DNA of 64,000 nt. Source: CALBPI01 sp038529355. Lineage in GTDB: Bacteria; Pseudomonadota; Gammaproteobacteria; Steroidobacterales; Woeseiaceae. Location of the stretch: positions 1-64,000 of the forward strand of contig JBCBDU010000004.1 of assembly GCA_038529355.1 (NCBI GenBank), written 5' to 3'. Of the stretch, positions 1 to 8,897 are shown one piece after another. The notes under the pieces were generated by a model. It was not told the DNA's origin and ran no database searches. It was given only the letters and a program-made list of their open reading frames with translations. Positions within the stretch are counted from its first letter, which is position 1. Each line of letters starts with the position of its first letter. The translations under genes and the position numbers were made by a program.

Positions 1-169
1 CGACATTCCAGTTGCCAGACCCGTACATGATGCGCGTGAAGAAAAAGTCCCAGCCTTGCGCGGACAAGACCTGCGGACAGGCGGCAGCGCAAGCCGCCGC
101 CTGTACGAATCTGCGCCTGCTCAGCGATGCATCAGACCGCGTCAGACAAGCTCGAGAACGTGAACTCAT
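1..169 (-). CDS. Tat-exported DUF4159-like protein, N-terminal fragment (runs off the window)
   Basis: An open frame starts at an ATG whose first base is 169 and stays open to the window edge, giving 56 residues. It overlaps the 3' end of the TldE-like gene by 38 bp. Residues 17-22 read SRRRFV, followed by a run of alanines and cysteines and then VLSAQ, which looks like a twin-arginine signal peptide with a cleavage site near residue 38. The mature start (GWDFFFTRIMYGSGNW) resembles the first strand of DUF4159 proteins, which begin with a similar F-x-R-x-x-Y-x-S-G-x-W pattern. The family name rests on memory of that motif and the function is unknown. The overlap suggests co-transcription with the two TldD/TldE-like genes upstream. 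Confidence 0.6.
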   Translation of the reverse strand, partial: MSSRSRACLTRSDASLSRRRFVQAAACAAACPQVLSAQGWDFFFTRIMYGSGNWNV

Positions 170-1460
170 TGACCCGCATCGATGGCATCATCACCGGCAA
201 ACCGAACAAGTTGACCCGCTTCGACTGACCTAGCTCGTCGAGGTTGTTCAACATGATGACCGGGCTTTCGTTGAAGCGGAAATTCTTCACCGGGTACTTG
301 ATTTCGCCATCTTCAATGTAGAACGTGCCGTCGCGGGTAAGGCCCGTGTACAGCTGCGTTTGCGGATCCAATCCGCGGATATACCACAAACGCGACACCA
401 GTATCCCGCGCTCGGTATTCTTGATTAATTCCGCCTGGCTCTTGTCACCACCAACCATGATCAGGTTGTTTGGCAGCGGCACCGAATCCACTTCCTTCTG
501 TGCCGCCCAGTAGCGGGAGAAGAACATGTTGCTGACAACACCGTTCTTGATGATGTCGAGCCGCTCTACCGGCTCCCCTTCCTGATTCCAAGTCGCCACC
601 GGGACGTTCTTGTCAAGCGGATCGCCATAGGCTGAAATGCGCTCGTCGAACACCTGCTCGCCGAGCCGGATACCACCACCCTTCTTGGACAGGAAGCTGC
701 GGCCTTCGTCGGCCTGGCGGGCGTCAAAACCAAAGAACATACGACCAATCAACTGACCCGCCGCATCAGGCTCAAGGATCACCGTGTACTTGCCAGGCTC
801 GAGCGCTTTCGCCTCGCGCGACGCCAATGCTTTTTGCAACGCAACTTCAGACGTTGCAGCGGTATCCAATCGGCGCACATCATTGTCGTCACTGGTTGCC
901 CAACCGGAGCCGGTACCGTCGTTACTGCGCACGGTCACCGTAAAATTGACGTTCGTTCCGGTGTGGTAGGCAAACAGACCGGCGCTGTTCATCATTGCTG
1001 AAAAGTCTGCGGTATCGTTCAAAAAGCCTGCCGCTGTGGCGTCCTGCTTTTTTGCAGGCCCGATACTGGCAGCCGCCGCCTTAGCGCGAAACTCCGGATC
1101 GATATCGGCGGTTTGCTGGATGAACGCATTGCTGTTGGCATACTTCTGCGCCCCCAATACCGGCATAAATTCCGGCGATTCCGGTGCCAGACGCGCGGTC
1201 TCTTCAGCGCGTGCAACCACCTTTGCCAAAGACGCATCATCGAATTCATTGATGGTAGCGGTACCGACTTTTTTGCCGAAATTACACTGCACGGCCAAAC
1301 CGACATCCTGCGTGATGCCGGCCGTCGATACGCTGTTGCGCGCATAACGAATATTGCCGGAGCGCGAACCGTTCAGATTGGCCTGGCAGCCGTCAGCCTT
1401 CGATAGTGCAATTACCTTCTTGAGGATCGCTTGAGCCTCGTCGCGGTTAAGAATAGTCAT
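132..1460 (-). CDS. TldD/PmbA family protein, TldE-like subunit
   Basis: A 442-residue protein of the TldD/PmbA family. In E. coli TldD and TldE (PmbA) form a heterodimeric zinc protease that threads unfolded peptides such as microcin B17 precursor and CcdA. Only TldD carries the HExxxH zinc site, and this protein lacks it, so it should be the non-catalytic TldE-type half. Length matches the family (about 450). It has no signal peptide, unlike its partner immediately upstream (start 3121, 31 bp between genes). If the two form a complex, this subunit could leave the cytoplasm only by riding with the Tat-exported partner, which is inference. Confidence 0.85.
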   Translation of the reverse strand: MTILNRDEAQAILKKVIALSKADGCQANLNGSRSGNIRYARNSVSTAGITQDVGLAVQCNFGKKVGTATINEFDDASLAKVVARAEETARLAPESPEFMPVLGAQKYANSNAFIQQTADIDPEFRAKAAAASIGPAKKQDATAAGFLNDTADFSAMMNSAGLFAYHTGTNVNFTVTVRSNDGTGSGWATSDDNDVRRLDTAATSEVALQKALASREAKALEPGKYTVILEPDAAGQLIGRMFFGFDARQADEGRSFLSKKGGGIRLGEQVFDERISAYGDPLDKNVPVATWNQEGEPVERLDIIKNGVVSNMFFSRYWAAQKEVDSVPLPNNLIMVGGDKSQAELIKNTERGILVSRLWYIRGLDPQTQLYTGLTRDGTFYIEDGEIKYPVKNFRFNESPVIMLNNLDELGQSKRVNLFGLPVMMPSMRVNEFTFSSLSDAV

Positions 1461-1492
1461 GTTAGTGCTCTCTTCAGAATTCTGATTATCGA

Positions 1493-3121
1493 TTAGCCGA
1501 GTTTGCGTGCGGTATTAATCACGTTGACGTCGTCGAAACGCGTCGTTGCGCAACCATGCGATACAGCGCTGACCTGCGAAGGCTGACCCTTACCGTCAAA
1601 GAACGATCCGCCCAGACGGTAATCGCGCTCATCACAAATGGCCGAACACGAATTCCAGAACTCCTGCGTATTTGACTGATAAGCGACATCCTCGATCTGC
1701 TCGGTGATCTTGCCTTCCTTGATCTCGTAAAACAGCTGACCGCCAAACTGAAAGTTGTAGCGTTGCTGATCGATCGAGTACGAGCCGCGCCCGACGATGT
1801 AGATGCCATCCTCAACATCGGCGATCATGTCATCAACAGACAGCTTGTCTTTGCCCGGTTCCAGAGACACGTTCGGCATACGCTGGAACTGCACAGTGCT
1901 CCAGCTATCGGCGTAGCAGCAGCCGTGGGACGCCTCTTCATCGATGATGTGCGCCTGATCCCGCGTCGCCTGATAGTTGACCAACACACCATCGCGCACG
2001 AGATCCCATTTCTTCGTCTTGACACCCTCGTCGTCGTAGCCAACTGCCCCCAGCGAGTGCGGCTGCACCTTGTCGGCGAACAGGTTCACAAGCTCCGAGC
2101 CATATTCGAAGTCGCCGCTCTGCCACTTGTCCAGCGTTGCAAAGCTGGTACCGGCATAGTTCGCTTCGTATCCCAGCACACGATCAAGCTCTAACGGGTG
2201 TCCTACCGATTCGTGAATCGTCAACATTAGATGCGTTGGATCGAGCACCAGACTGTACTGGCCTGGCTTGACCGATGGCGCCGTGAGTTTGGCCTTCGCC
2301 TGCGCTGCGGCTAGCTTGGCGTCTTCCACCATGTCGTAGCTGTAACGATAGCGCGTCGTGACACCCGGGATTTTTTCACCGTCATCGCCACTGAAGTATT
2401 CCCAGCCCATACCCATCGGATCGGACAAACCGTTACGCGTGCGGAACTTGCCGGATTCCTGATCCACGGCCGTAACGCTCATCGGCGCCCAGACACGATG
2501 CACATCCTGATCAATGTAGGAGCCGTCAGTCGATGCGAAGTACTTTTGCTCGTTGACCAGATAGAACGTGGAATTGACGAAATCGGCGCCGTTGTCGAGT
2601 GCAGCGGCATTCACTGCCATCAGCATATCGACCTTATCGGCGATCGGTATTTCCATCGCATTCTTTTTAATCGGTGTTTTCCAGCTCACCTCGCCGACAC
2701 CTTTGACGGGTGCCAGACGCACCGGCTCGGTCTGGTACACCGCATTGGCCTTGGCAATCGCAACGGCATCGCGTGCGGCCTGCGCTACCGCTTGCGGTGT
2801 TAGGGAACTGGTCGCCGCAAAACCCCAGGTGTCTTTTGCCAAAACACGCACGCCAACGCCGACGGACTCAGTATTAACGATGTCCTGCACCTTGCGTTCG
2901 CGAGTCACGACAAACTGGTTCAGGTAGCGGCCAACGCGCACGTCGGCGTAGGTCGCTCCGGCCTTTTTGGCCGCTCCGAGCGCTGCATCTGCGAGCACTT
3001 GCTGCTGCGTGCCGTTCGCCGGCATCAGCAGTTCCTCAGCCGCGATCGCCCGGCCGGAAATGGGCAACGCAATACTGCCCGCGCCAACGCCTGCGACTTT
3101 CACAAACTTTCGTCTGTCCAT
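1493..3121 (-). CDS. TldD-like metallopeptidase subunit with Tat signal
   Basis: A 542-residue TldD-family protein. The start is placed at the ATG at 3121 because the protein then opens with MDRRKFVKVAG, a clear twin-arginine motif, followed by a hydrophobic stretch and AIAAEE. The frame is open further upstream, but that extension has no family character. HESVGH at residues 303-308 matches the HExxxH zinc site of TldD, and the C-terminus carries the family's SHGC segment. E. coli TldD is cytoplasmic and about 480 residues long, so the Tat signal is a departure that places the enzyme outside the inner membrane. It is first in an operon with the TldE-like and DUF4159-like genes. Confidence 0.88.
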   Translation of the reverse strand: MDRRKFVKVAGVGAGSIALPISGRAIAAEELLMPANGTQQQVLADAALGAAKKAGATYADVRVGRYLNQFVVTRERKVQDIVNTESVGVGVRVLAKDTWGFAATSSLTPQAVAQAARDAVAIAKANAVYQTEPVRLAPVKGVGEVSWKTPIKKNAMEIPIADKVDMLMAVNAAALDNGADFVNSTFYLVNEQKYFASTDGSYIDQDVHRVWAPMSVTAVDQESGKFRTRNGLSDPMGMGWEYFSGDDGEKIPGVTTRYRYSYDMVEDAKLAAAQAKAKLTAPSVKPGQYSLVLDPTHLMLTIHESVGHPLELDRVLGYEANYAGTSFATLDKWQSGDFEYGSELVNLFADKVQPHSLGAVGYDDEGVKTKKWDLVRDGVLVNYQATRDQAHIIDEEASHGCCYADSWSTVQFQRMPNVSLEPGKDKLSVDDMIADVEDGIYIVGRGSYSIDQQRYNFQFGGQLFYEIKEGKITEQIEDVAYQSNTQEFWNSCSAICDERDYRLGGSFFDGKGQPSQVSAVSHGCATTRFDDVNVINTARKLG

Positions 3122-3467
3122 TAATTCACCCCTGAGTGTTGCACTGCGACAAACCAGAAACGTGCAGCGCGCGCAATGCCCAAACATAATGGAAGCCATC
3201 ACAATTGACCAGTTGCACCAGTAACCGACAATGCGCATCACGACGCCTGGAAATCGCGTTTCGCATATTTCAAGTCGCTGATACCGCAAAATAAACTCGC
3301 TAACGGTCAGCAAATTAACAGCGCTAAGCAACTCACCAGTTTTTGTAGTTATTGCAGGCATTCGGCGCCGTTAGCTTACGCCGTGCGCAATCACGTCGAC
3401 GTTGCGTCATAGATGCAATCCAACTGGGCACAGGGCATCATTCAGCCGTCACACCAGAGCAGTTGTC
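3122..3467. other. Divergent intergenic region between TldD-like and PTPS-like genes
   Basis: This 346-bp stretch separates two divergently transcribed starts, so it should hold both promoters. I see no credible ORF, tRNA, riboswitch fold or strong inverted repeat. A frame that continues from the PTPS gene back to 3402 and one that continues from the TldD gene to 3361 encode no recognisable protein sequence. Confidence 0.5.
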
Positions 3468-3968
3468 ATGTCACGCCTTACGACGATCCATATTCACAAC
3501 CAGTATCTAAAGTTCTCCGCTGCGCACTTCACCATTTTTTCGGCCACCGAGCGCGAGCGTTTGCATGGTCATAACTTTGCAGTGACTGCCGACATCACTG
3601 CGCAAGTTGGCGACGATGGTCTGTGCTTTGACTACAACATCATGAAAAAGCGCTTGCGCGGCTTGTGCGACGGCCTGGATGAGTACGTTCTGATGCCGGC
3701 GCATTCGCCGTTTCTGAGCGTTGCACAAACCGCGAGCGAGGTCAGCGTGACATTCAATGGCGAGACACTGCGTTTTCCAGCAAGCGATACGATCGTCATG
3801 CCGCTCGCGAATATTACCGCCGAGGAACTCTCGCACTGGCTGCTCCAGCAAATGCTGCGCGATGACGTAGCGAGCACTTACGGCATCCACGCAATGCGCG
3901 TCACCGTCGGCTCCGGCTATGGACAATCGGCGAGCAGCGAATGGCCCAGCAACGAGCAATCACAATGA
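3468..3968 (+). CDS. Divergent 6-pyruvoyl-tetrahydropterin synthase / QueD family protein
   Basis: A 166-residue member of the PTPS/QueD fold family, which converts dihydroneopterin triphosphate to 6-pyruvoyl- or 6-carboxy-tetrahydropterin. The zinc ligands are present: His20 in FSAAH and His33/His35 in LHGHN. Usual catalytic residues are not. The Cys that precedes HGHN is absent, LDHH becomes LDEY at 70-73 so the catalytic His is Glu, and the C-terminal KET/YET glutamate region reads TVGSG. It is also longer than E. coli QueD (about 120), with an insertion around 75-115. Its stop overlaps the start of the next gene (ATGA), so the two are translationally coupled. Standard queuosine synthesis is therefore unlikely; a modified pterin reaction is inferred. 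Start chosen at 3468 because homology begins at once. Confidence 0.75.
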   Translation: MSRLTTIHIHNQYLKFSAAHFTIFSATERERLHGHNFAVTADITAQVGDDGLCFDYNIMKKRLRGLCDGLDEYVLMPAHSPFLSVAQTASEVSVTFNGETLRFPASDTIVMPLANITAEELSHWLLQQMLRDDVASTYGIHAMRVTVGSGYGQSASSEWPSNEQSQ

Positions 3969-4666
3969 GCAAATTAGCAATTGTTACCGGTGCGAGCACC
4001 GGCATTGGTCACGCAACAGCGCACACTCTGCTGCGCGACGGATTCGATGTTATCAGTCTGGCTCGCCGACGATGCGATGTGCCGGGCGTCGTCAGCCTGC
4101 AGGCGGATTTGACCGAACCGCTGGCTGCCGATGTACGCACAACACTGCTCGACACGTGTAAGGACCGACAGCAGATTGCGATCGTGCACAGCGCCGGTTG
4201 GCTCGCCGGCGACAGCGCGCAAAGCATTAGTCTGGAGGCTTTAGACCGCGCGTTTGCTGTCAACGTCACAGCGCCGGCGATGCTCAATGCACTATTGATT
4301 CCACACTTGCCCGTCAGCTCGTCGATTGTTTTTGTCAGCTCGACGCTGGGCACCAAAGCTGTGCCTGGTGCGTTGAGTTATGCGGTGAGCAAACACGCTG
4401 TTGACGGCCTGATGCAGGCGACCTGTCAGGATCTTGCCGGCAGCGGTGTCCACACGGCCTGCGTTGCGCCCGGGTTCACCAACACGCAGATGCTGCGCGA
4501 CCATGTTGGCAACGATCCGCAGATTCTGGCCGGCATTGCGTCGGGCGTGACCTTCAATCGCCTGATCGAGCCCGCTGAGATCGCCGCCACGATCGCTTTT
4601 TGTATCGACAATCCGGTGATCAATGGCGCGATAATTCACGCAAACCTGGGGCAAATTGAGCGCTAG
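3965..4666 (+). CDS. Short-chain dehydrogenase/reductase, sepiapterin-reductase-like by context
   Basis: A 233-residue classical SDR. TGASTGIG at 8-15 is the NAD(P) loop; Ser125 or Ser126, Tyr139 and Lys143 form the catalytic set (SSTLG then YAVSK). The basic LARRR at 32-36 after the second strand favours NADPH. The gene overlaps the PTPS-like gene by 4 bp. In animals and some bacteria PTPS is followed by sepiapterin reductase, also an SDR, in tetrahydrobiopterin synthesis, so a pterin carbonyl reductase is the best guess. SDR sequences alone do not fix the substrate, and the PTPS partner is itself atypical. Confidence 0.8.
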   Translation: MSKLAIVTGASTGIGHATAHTLLRDGFDVISLARRRCDVPGVVSLQADLTEPLAADVRTTLLDTCKDRQQIAIVHSAGWLAGDSAQSISLEALDRAFAVNVTAPAMLNALLIPHLPVSSSIVFVSSTLGTKAVPGALSYAVSKHAVDGLMQATCQDLAGSGVHTACVAPGFTNTQMLRDHVGNDPQILAGIASGVTFNRLIEPAEIAATIAFCIDNPVINGAIIHANLGQIER

Positions 4667-4714
4667 CGGCTAACCACCTGGCGTGCAGACCGCCGGCTGG
4701 CAAGCGAACGATCG

Positions 4715-6115
4715 CTACGGATTCAAAGGATCGATGACCAGAACCTCGACCACGTTCGGGTCGAGCGTGTCAGCGAGGACAACCTGGCGGATGTCGCCAG
4801 CCTGCAATGGCAGATCGATAGGCCCGGCCAGAATACTGTCATCCGCGTTGTTGGTCACGACAATGCGATAGTTGTCGGCGCTGATGACCGTCGATGTCAG
4901 CACACGGCTACCGTCAAAAGCCGGACTGATCAGAATCGGATTAGTCTCCTCAAGCACATCATCCTCGCGCAACAGATAGAACTCGATGCGATCCACGTCC
5001 AGAACCGTGTTGAATATGCCCAGTCGGGCCGCGTCAAACACAGGCTGCCGAACAACTTCGGTACGCGCCAATGCAAGCGTTTCATCGGCCTGATCACCGA
5101 ACAGCACAATGAAATTCACACCAGCGTCGATCAGGACGACTTCCTGTTCGACCAACTGCACGCCGGGGTCTCCAGCCGGCGTGACGAATAGCGTCAACGC
5201 TTCAGCGCCCGCTTCTTCAATCGTTGTTGGCACCGTTGTCTGCCCAAATGAAAGCGCGGCAATTGCCGGCGTGGTCGACGCATCGACCAACAAATCAATG
5301 GATCCGGCCGACGCTGACGCATGGACGAGCTGTACTTGCGATGGTGCGGCTACGTCGACCAGCGCAACGCTCGTTGCAGCGCTGGTGGAGATACTCATCG
5401 TGAACTCACCAGTATCGAGGTTCTGGCTATCAAATAGGTTGAGCAGCGCACGATCGCCGCCTGTCAGGGTGACGAGCTCCGTACGAATCAGTATGTCGGC
5501 AGGATCACCAGCTCGCGTTGCCACCAATTGCAATGAGCCCGCATCGATCGTAACCAGTTCGCTGAAGGTATTGTTGGCAACAGTCAACAGCGGCGTGGTC
5601 GAGGCCGGATCAAAATCGGCTTCGCCGAGATACAAATCGACTTCGTCCGCGACGCGACTAAGATTGGAGAACCACAATTCAACGGTTGTCGCGCTGTCGT
5701 CTTCGACGAGCTCCGGCAACGTCGCCAACGTGACAACCGGTGCGTCCGGCGTTCCGGTCAGGAAGAAGGTGTAGTCCGTGTCGGGCGCCAGCGTCAGCGT
5801 TTGCGACGCAAGCCGCAGCGTCTGCACCGTAACCCCGTCGACGGTATCAAAATTGAAATCGTAGTTAAGGCTGTCGAATTGCTCAAACGCGCCCGTTTCC
5901 TGATACGTCAGCTGCGACAGCGTGACGGCCTCAATCAGGAACGCAACGGTGCCAAACTCGGGAATCGCATGTACCGCACGAATGCGACCTTGGCCCGCGG
6001 GCGCGTCCGGCGTGTCGGTACACCCGGCCAGGCAGACAGCGACGAGCGCAAGCGCTGCGAATGCAGCGCGCAGCCGCGAACGCAATGTATCAGGGGTCTT
6101 CATCGTATTTTGCAT
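4715..6115 (-). CDS. DUF4397-domain lipoprotein
   Basis: A 466-residue secreted protein. The N-terminus has basic residues, a hydrophobic segment and LAGC at 29-32, a lipobox that predicts lipid attachment at Cys32. The rest is acidic and beta-rich, with two similar halves: each opens with a strand of the R-x-V-H-A or Q-L-V-H-A type near residues 46 and 262, followed by VxLxV-type strands. This is the pattern of DUF4397, a beta-sandwich domain of unknown function common in surface lipoproteins of aquatic bacteria. The ATG at 6103 (residue 5) is an alternative start. The gene stands alone and diverges from the flavin reductase operon. Confidence 0.72.
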   Translation of the reverse strand: MQNTMKTPDTLRSRLRAAFAALALVAVCLAGCTDTPDAPAGQGRIRAVHAIPEFGTVAFLIEAVTLSQLTYQETGAFEQFDSLNYDFNFDTVDGVTVQTLRLASQTLTLAPDTDYTFFLTGTPDAPVVTLATLPELVEDDSATTVELWFSNLSRVADEVDLYLGEADFDPASTTPLLTVANNTFSELVTIDAGSLQLVATRAGDPADILIRTELVTLTGGDRALLNLFDSQNLDTGEFTMSISTSAATSVALVDVAAPSQVQLVHASASAGSIDLLVDASTTPAIAALSFGQTTVPTTIEEAGAEALTLFVTPAGDPGVQLVEQEVVLIDAGVNFIVLFGDQADETLALARTEVVRQPVFDAARLGIFNTVLDVDRIEFYLLREDDVLEETNPILISPAFDGSRVLTSTVISADNYRIVVTNNADDSILAGPIDLPLQAGDIRQVVLADTLDPNVVEVLVIDPLNP

Positions 6116-6288
6116 AACCTTCCGACGTTCAGCGCGCGTCCGATTGAGTGATATCAGAGTGCGCAGCGCAGACTTTAGTTCAAATTGTTGAGCTCAGGCG
6201 ACGGCTGAACAGCCCTGGCCGGCGGGCGGCAGTGTATCACCAAGCCCTGACCGACAGCTATTGCAGCGCGGTTTGCGACGTAGCCAGT

Positions 6289-6336
6289 CTCATTTCAGGC
6301 CAGCGTCCGGTACACTATACGGATGCCTGAAATGAG
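6289..6336. repeat. Perfect 12-bp inverted repeat at the start of the flavin reductase gene
   Basis: CTCATTTCAGGC at 6289-6300 is exactly repeated in inverted form at 6325-6336, with a 24-bp spacer that contains a -10-like CTATAC at 6314-6319. The right arm overlaps the first codons of the annotated flavin reductase frame. It could be an operator, or a hairpin that hides the start in RNA from an upstream promoter. If the -10 is real, translation must begin at a later ATG (6332 or 6344). Confidence 0.5.
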
Positions 6337-6862
6337 CTTGCACATGGCCGACGACGCTTCTGACACCCCCCGTTCCCAGCCCGATCGGCAACGCGCCCTG
6401 CGAACGGCACTAGGCCAGTTTGCGACGGGTGTGTGCATCGTTTCCTGCGCCGACGACACGGCCCATCCAACACCGTTTGCCATTACCGTCAATTCGTTTG
6501 CATCGGTATCGCTCGAGCCGGCGCTGGTTTTGTGGTGCATCCAGAAGCAGTCAACAACCTACGAGCTGTGGATGCGCGCCAAGCAATTCGGCATCAGCGT
6601 ATTGAATGAACAGCAGAGTGATCTGTGCAACCGCTTCGCGCTGCGCGGCAACCATGCCATGGGCGCAGCCGGCGACTACGAATTCTCAACCGCGGGCAAT
6701 CCACTGATCGTCGGCGCCGTCGCGACCTTTGATTGCGACACCGATGCGCATCACGACGCGGGTGATCACACGATTATCGTTGCCAGGGTGCGCAACTTCA
6801 CCAGTGATGAATCGCAGCAACCGCTGATCTACGCGCGCGGAGCCGTCTATGAATCGACGTGA
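6323..6862 (+). CDS. Flavin reductase-like FMN-binding domain protein
   Basis: A 179-residue protein of the flavin reductase / FMN-binding split-barrel family. The core starts at about residue 26 with LGQFATGVCIVS, then has the typical ITVNSFASVSLEPALVLWC segment for flavin binding. Members reduce FMN or FAD with NAD(P)H to feed two-component monooxygenases. No monooxygenase partner is nearby. The gene overlaps the following amidase by 14 bp. The first ATG at 6323 lies inside an inverted repeat; ATGs at 6332 and 6344 are alternatives and all precede the conserved domain. Confidence 0.8.
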   Translation: MPEMSLHMADDASDTPRSQPDRQRALRTALGQFATGVCIVSCADDTAHPTPFAITVNSFASVSLEPALVLWCIQKQSTTYELWMRAKQFGISVLNEQQSDLCNRFALRGNHAMGAAGDYEFSTAGNPLIVGAVATFDCDTDAHHDAGDHTIIVARVRNFTSDESQQPLIYARGAVYEST

Positions 6863-8327
6863 AGTTGCCCGGCTACTCGCAGCCGGCACTTTGGCCGCAG
6901 CAACCGGCTGCCGCGCACGTCCGACGGTCAACAGCAGCGACGATCTGATCCATCTCGATGCCATCGCGCAGGCTGATCTGATTGTCGCCGGCGAGGTGCA
7001 GGCGCAGGATCTCGTGCGCAGTGCCGCACAACGCATTCAAACCGTCAATCCGAAACTCAACGCGATTATCTACACTGACACGGATCGGGCGCTGGCACGC
7101 GCGCGCGCCTCGAACGGACTGCTTGGTGGCATTCCGTATCTCAACAAGGGACTCAGCGCGTATAAAGGGATGCCTCTGACACGTGGTTCGCGACTCTTCG
7201 CACAGACCATAGCCAGCGACCAATCCGCCTACACGGATCGCCTCGACGCCGCCGGCGTTGTCGTCATGGGGCAAACCAACACACCGGAATTCGGACTGCT
7301 GCCATCGACAGAGCCGCTACTGCATGGCGCCACCCGTAATCCGTGGAATCTGAACCATACACCGGGCGGCTCCAGCGGCGGCGCGGCGGCGGCAGTCGCA
7401 GCGCGATTGGTGCCGGCCGCACATGCAAGCGATGGTGGCGGCTCGATTCGCATCCCGGCGGCGCAATGTGGGCTGTTCGGGCTGAAACCGTCACACGGGC
7501 GGTTCCCCGACCAGGGCTATGGCGACCAGGCATGGCCGATTTCCATTCAGCACGCCGTCACAATCAGTGTGCGCGATAGCGCCCTACTGCTTGCGCTAAC
7601 CGAGCGCGCGGACAACTCGGCTTTGCTGCCGGTCGGGTTCGTACAACCTGAGCGCGTGCAGCAACTGCGCATCGCACTGTCGCTGAACGCCGCTGAAGTG
7701 ACGCCCGATAACGACGTCGCGCAGCGCGTGGCGCAAATGGCAAACACGCTCGAATCGCTGGGGCATGAGATTATTCCGGTTGAGCAAACGCCGCTGATGG
7801 ATGAGCGGTTTGATGATGACTTTCTGACGTTGTGGGCCAGCGGTGCACACGCAATCGCCCAACAAGTCACGCGCACAACCGGAATGCCGGCGAGCGACAG
7901 TGGCTTGCTGGAGCCGTTCACATTGGGCTTGGCCACATGGTTCGCTGAGCAACCCGCCAATACGTTGCGCGACGCGCTGGACCGGTTGCGCAGTTACCAG
8001 GCCCGCGTACGTACGTTTTTGAGCGCCTATGACGCCTGGCTAACGCCTGTCACTGCCAGCGCCGCCCCGCCTGTCGGTTACCTCGCGCCAGACGTCAGCT
8101 ACGATATCCTGTTGCCACGCGTGCGCCGATTTGCCGCGTATACACCGCTGCACAACGTTGCCGGCACGCCAGCGATGTCGATACCTGCCGGCTTTTCGCA
8201 AACCGGTTTGCCCATCGGTGCACAGCTCGCCGCAGCGCACGGCAATGAGGCATTACTGCTGGCATTGGCCTATCAGATTGAAGCGACATCGCCATGGGCA
8301 CAACAACTGCCACCGGTGCACGGATAA
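6849..8327 (+). CDS. Amidase-signature family hydrolase, probable Tat lipoprotein
   Basis: A 492-residue amidase-signature enzyme. The Ser-cisSer-Lys triad is visible: Lys100 in IPYLNKG, Ser175 in GGSSGG and Ser199 in GGGSIR. The N-terminus, MNRREVARLL then AAATGC, combines a twin-arginine-like pair with a lipobox at Cys21, so the enzyme may be exported folded and anchored by lipid. The family cleaves amide bonds in many small molecules and the substrate cannot be told from sequence. It overlaps the flavin reductase gene and is followed 6 bp later by a membrane protein gene. Confidence 0.85.
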   Translation: MNRREVARLLAAGTLAAATGCRARPTVNSSDDLIHLDAIAQADLIVAGEVQAQDLVRSAAQRIQTVNPKLNAIIYTDTDRALARARASNGLLGGIPYLNKGLSAYKGMPLTRGSRLFAQTIASDQSAYTDRLDAAGVVVMGQTNTPEFGLLPSTEPLLHGATRNPWNLNHTPGGSSGGAAAAVAARLVPAAHASDGGGSIRIPAAQCGLFGLKPSHGRFPDQGYGDQAWPISIQHAVTISVRDSALLLALTERADNSALLPVGFVQPERVQQLRIALSLNAAEVTPDNDVAQRVAQMANTLESLGHEIIPVEQTPLMDERFDDDFLTLWASGAHAIAQQVTRTTGMPASDSGLLEPFTLGLATWFAEQPANTLRDALDRLRSYQARVRTFLSAYDAWLTPVTASAAPPVGYLAPDVSYDILLPRVRRFAAYTPLHNVAGTPAMSIPAGFSQTGLPIGAQLAAAHGNEALLLALAYQIEATSPWAQQLPPVHG

Positions 8328-8333
8328 CGAGCT

Positions 8334-8861
8334 ATGACAGACACCACGCACCACAAAGACGATAACGTCACCGAACTTCTGGCACCGCGCCGCGAGATCA
8401 GCTTCCGGTGGCGCCTTGGCCATTATCACTTGCGTTATGACGACGCTCTTTTGCAGATCGACTGGACCGTCGGCGGGCGTTGCCGGCGCACCAAGCATGA
8501 TTTGCTGCTGCTCAATCCGTTGTTTATCGAAGATGATACGCTGCCGGACACACTCTGGGAGGCGGCAAAACCGGCCGCCGCTGCGCTGCTCGGCGCAAGC
8601 GTCGTGTGGTTTTCAGCCATCAACGCCGCGGTGCCACTGTTGGTACCGATACTGTTGCTGATCGCGGGCGGGTACGGCGCTATAATTGCGGTGCATTTGA
8701 AGGAGCGCGGCCCGCGCACGCTCATCTGTGACAGCAACGGCGACGTTGTGATCGATATCCCTCACATGCTGGTAGATACCAGTGAGCGACTGGGGTTCGA
8801 GGCGGGGCTCAAACAACAGGTTGAAACGCTGGACGCACGATGGCGCGACGGCGATCTGTAG
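8334..8861 (+). CDS. Small membrane protein of unknown function
   Basis: A 175-residue protein I do not recognise. Two adjacent hydrophobic segments at roughly 77-96 and 98-120 form a hairpin, flanked by a soluble N-terminal part of about 70 residues with many charged residues and a C-terminal part of about 50. No signal peptide or catalytic motif is seen. It lies between the amidase and prpB with short spacers (6 and 36 bp), so it is probably in the same transcript. Confidence 0.65.
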   Translation: MTDTTHHKDDNVTELLAPRREISFRWRLGHYHLRYDDALLQIDWTVGGRCRRTKHDLLLLNPLFIEDDTLPDTLWEAAKPAAAALLGASVVWFSAINAAVPLLVPILLLIAGGYGAIIAVHLKERGPRTLICDSNGDVVIDIPHMLVDTSERLGFEAGLKQQVETLDARWRDGDL

Positions 8862-8897
8862 CGGTGTCACGCATCGCCACCAACAAAGGAACATACG

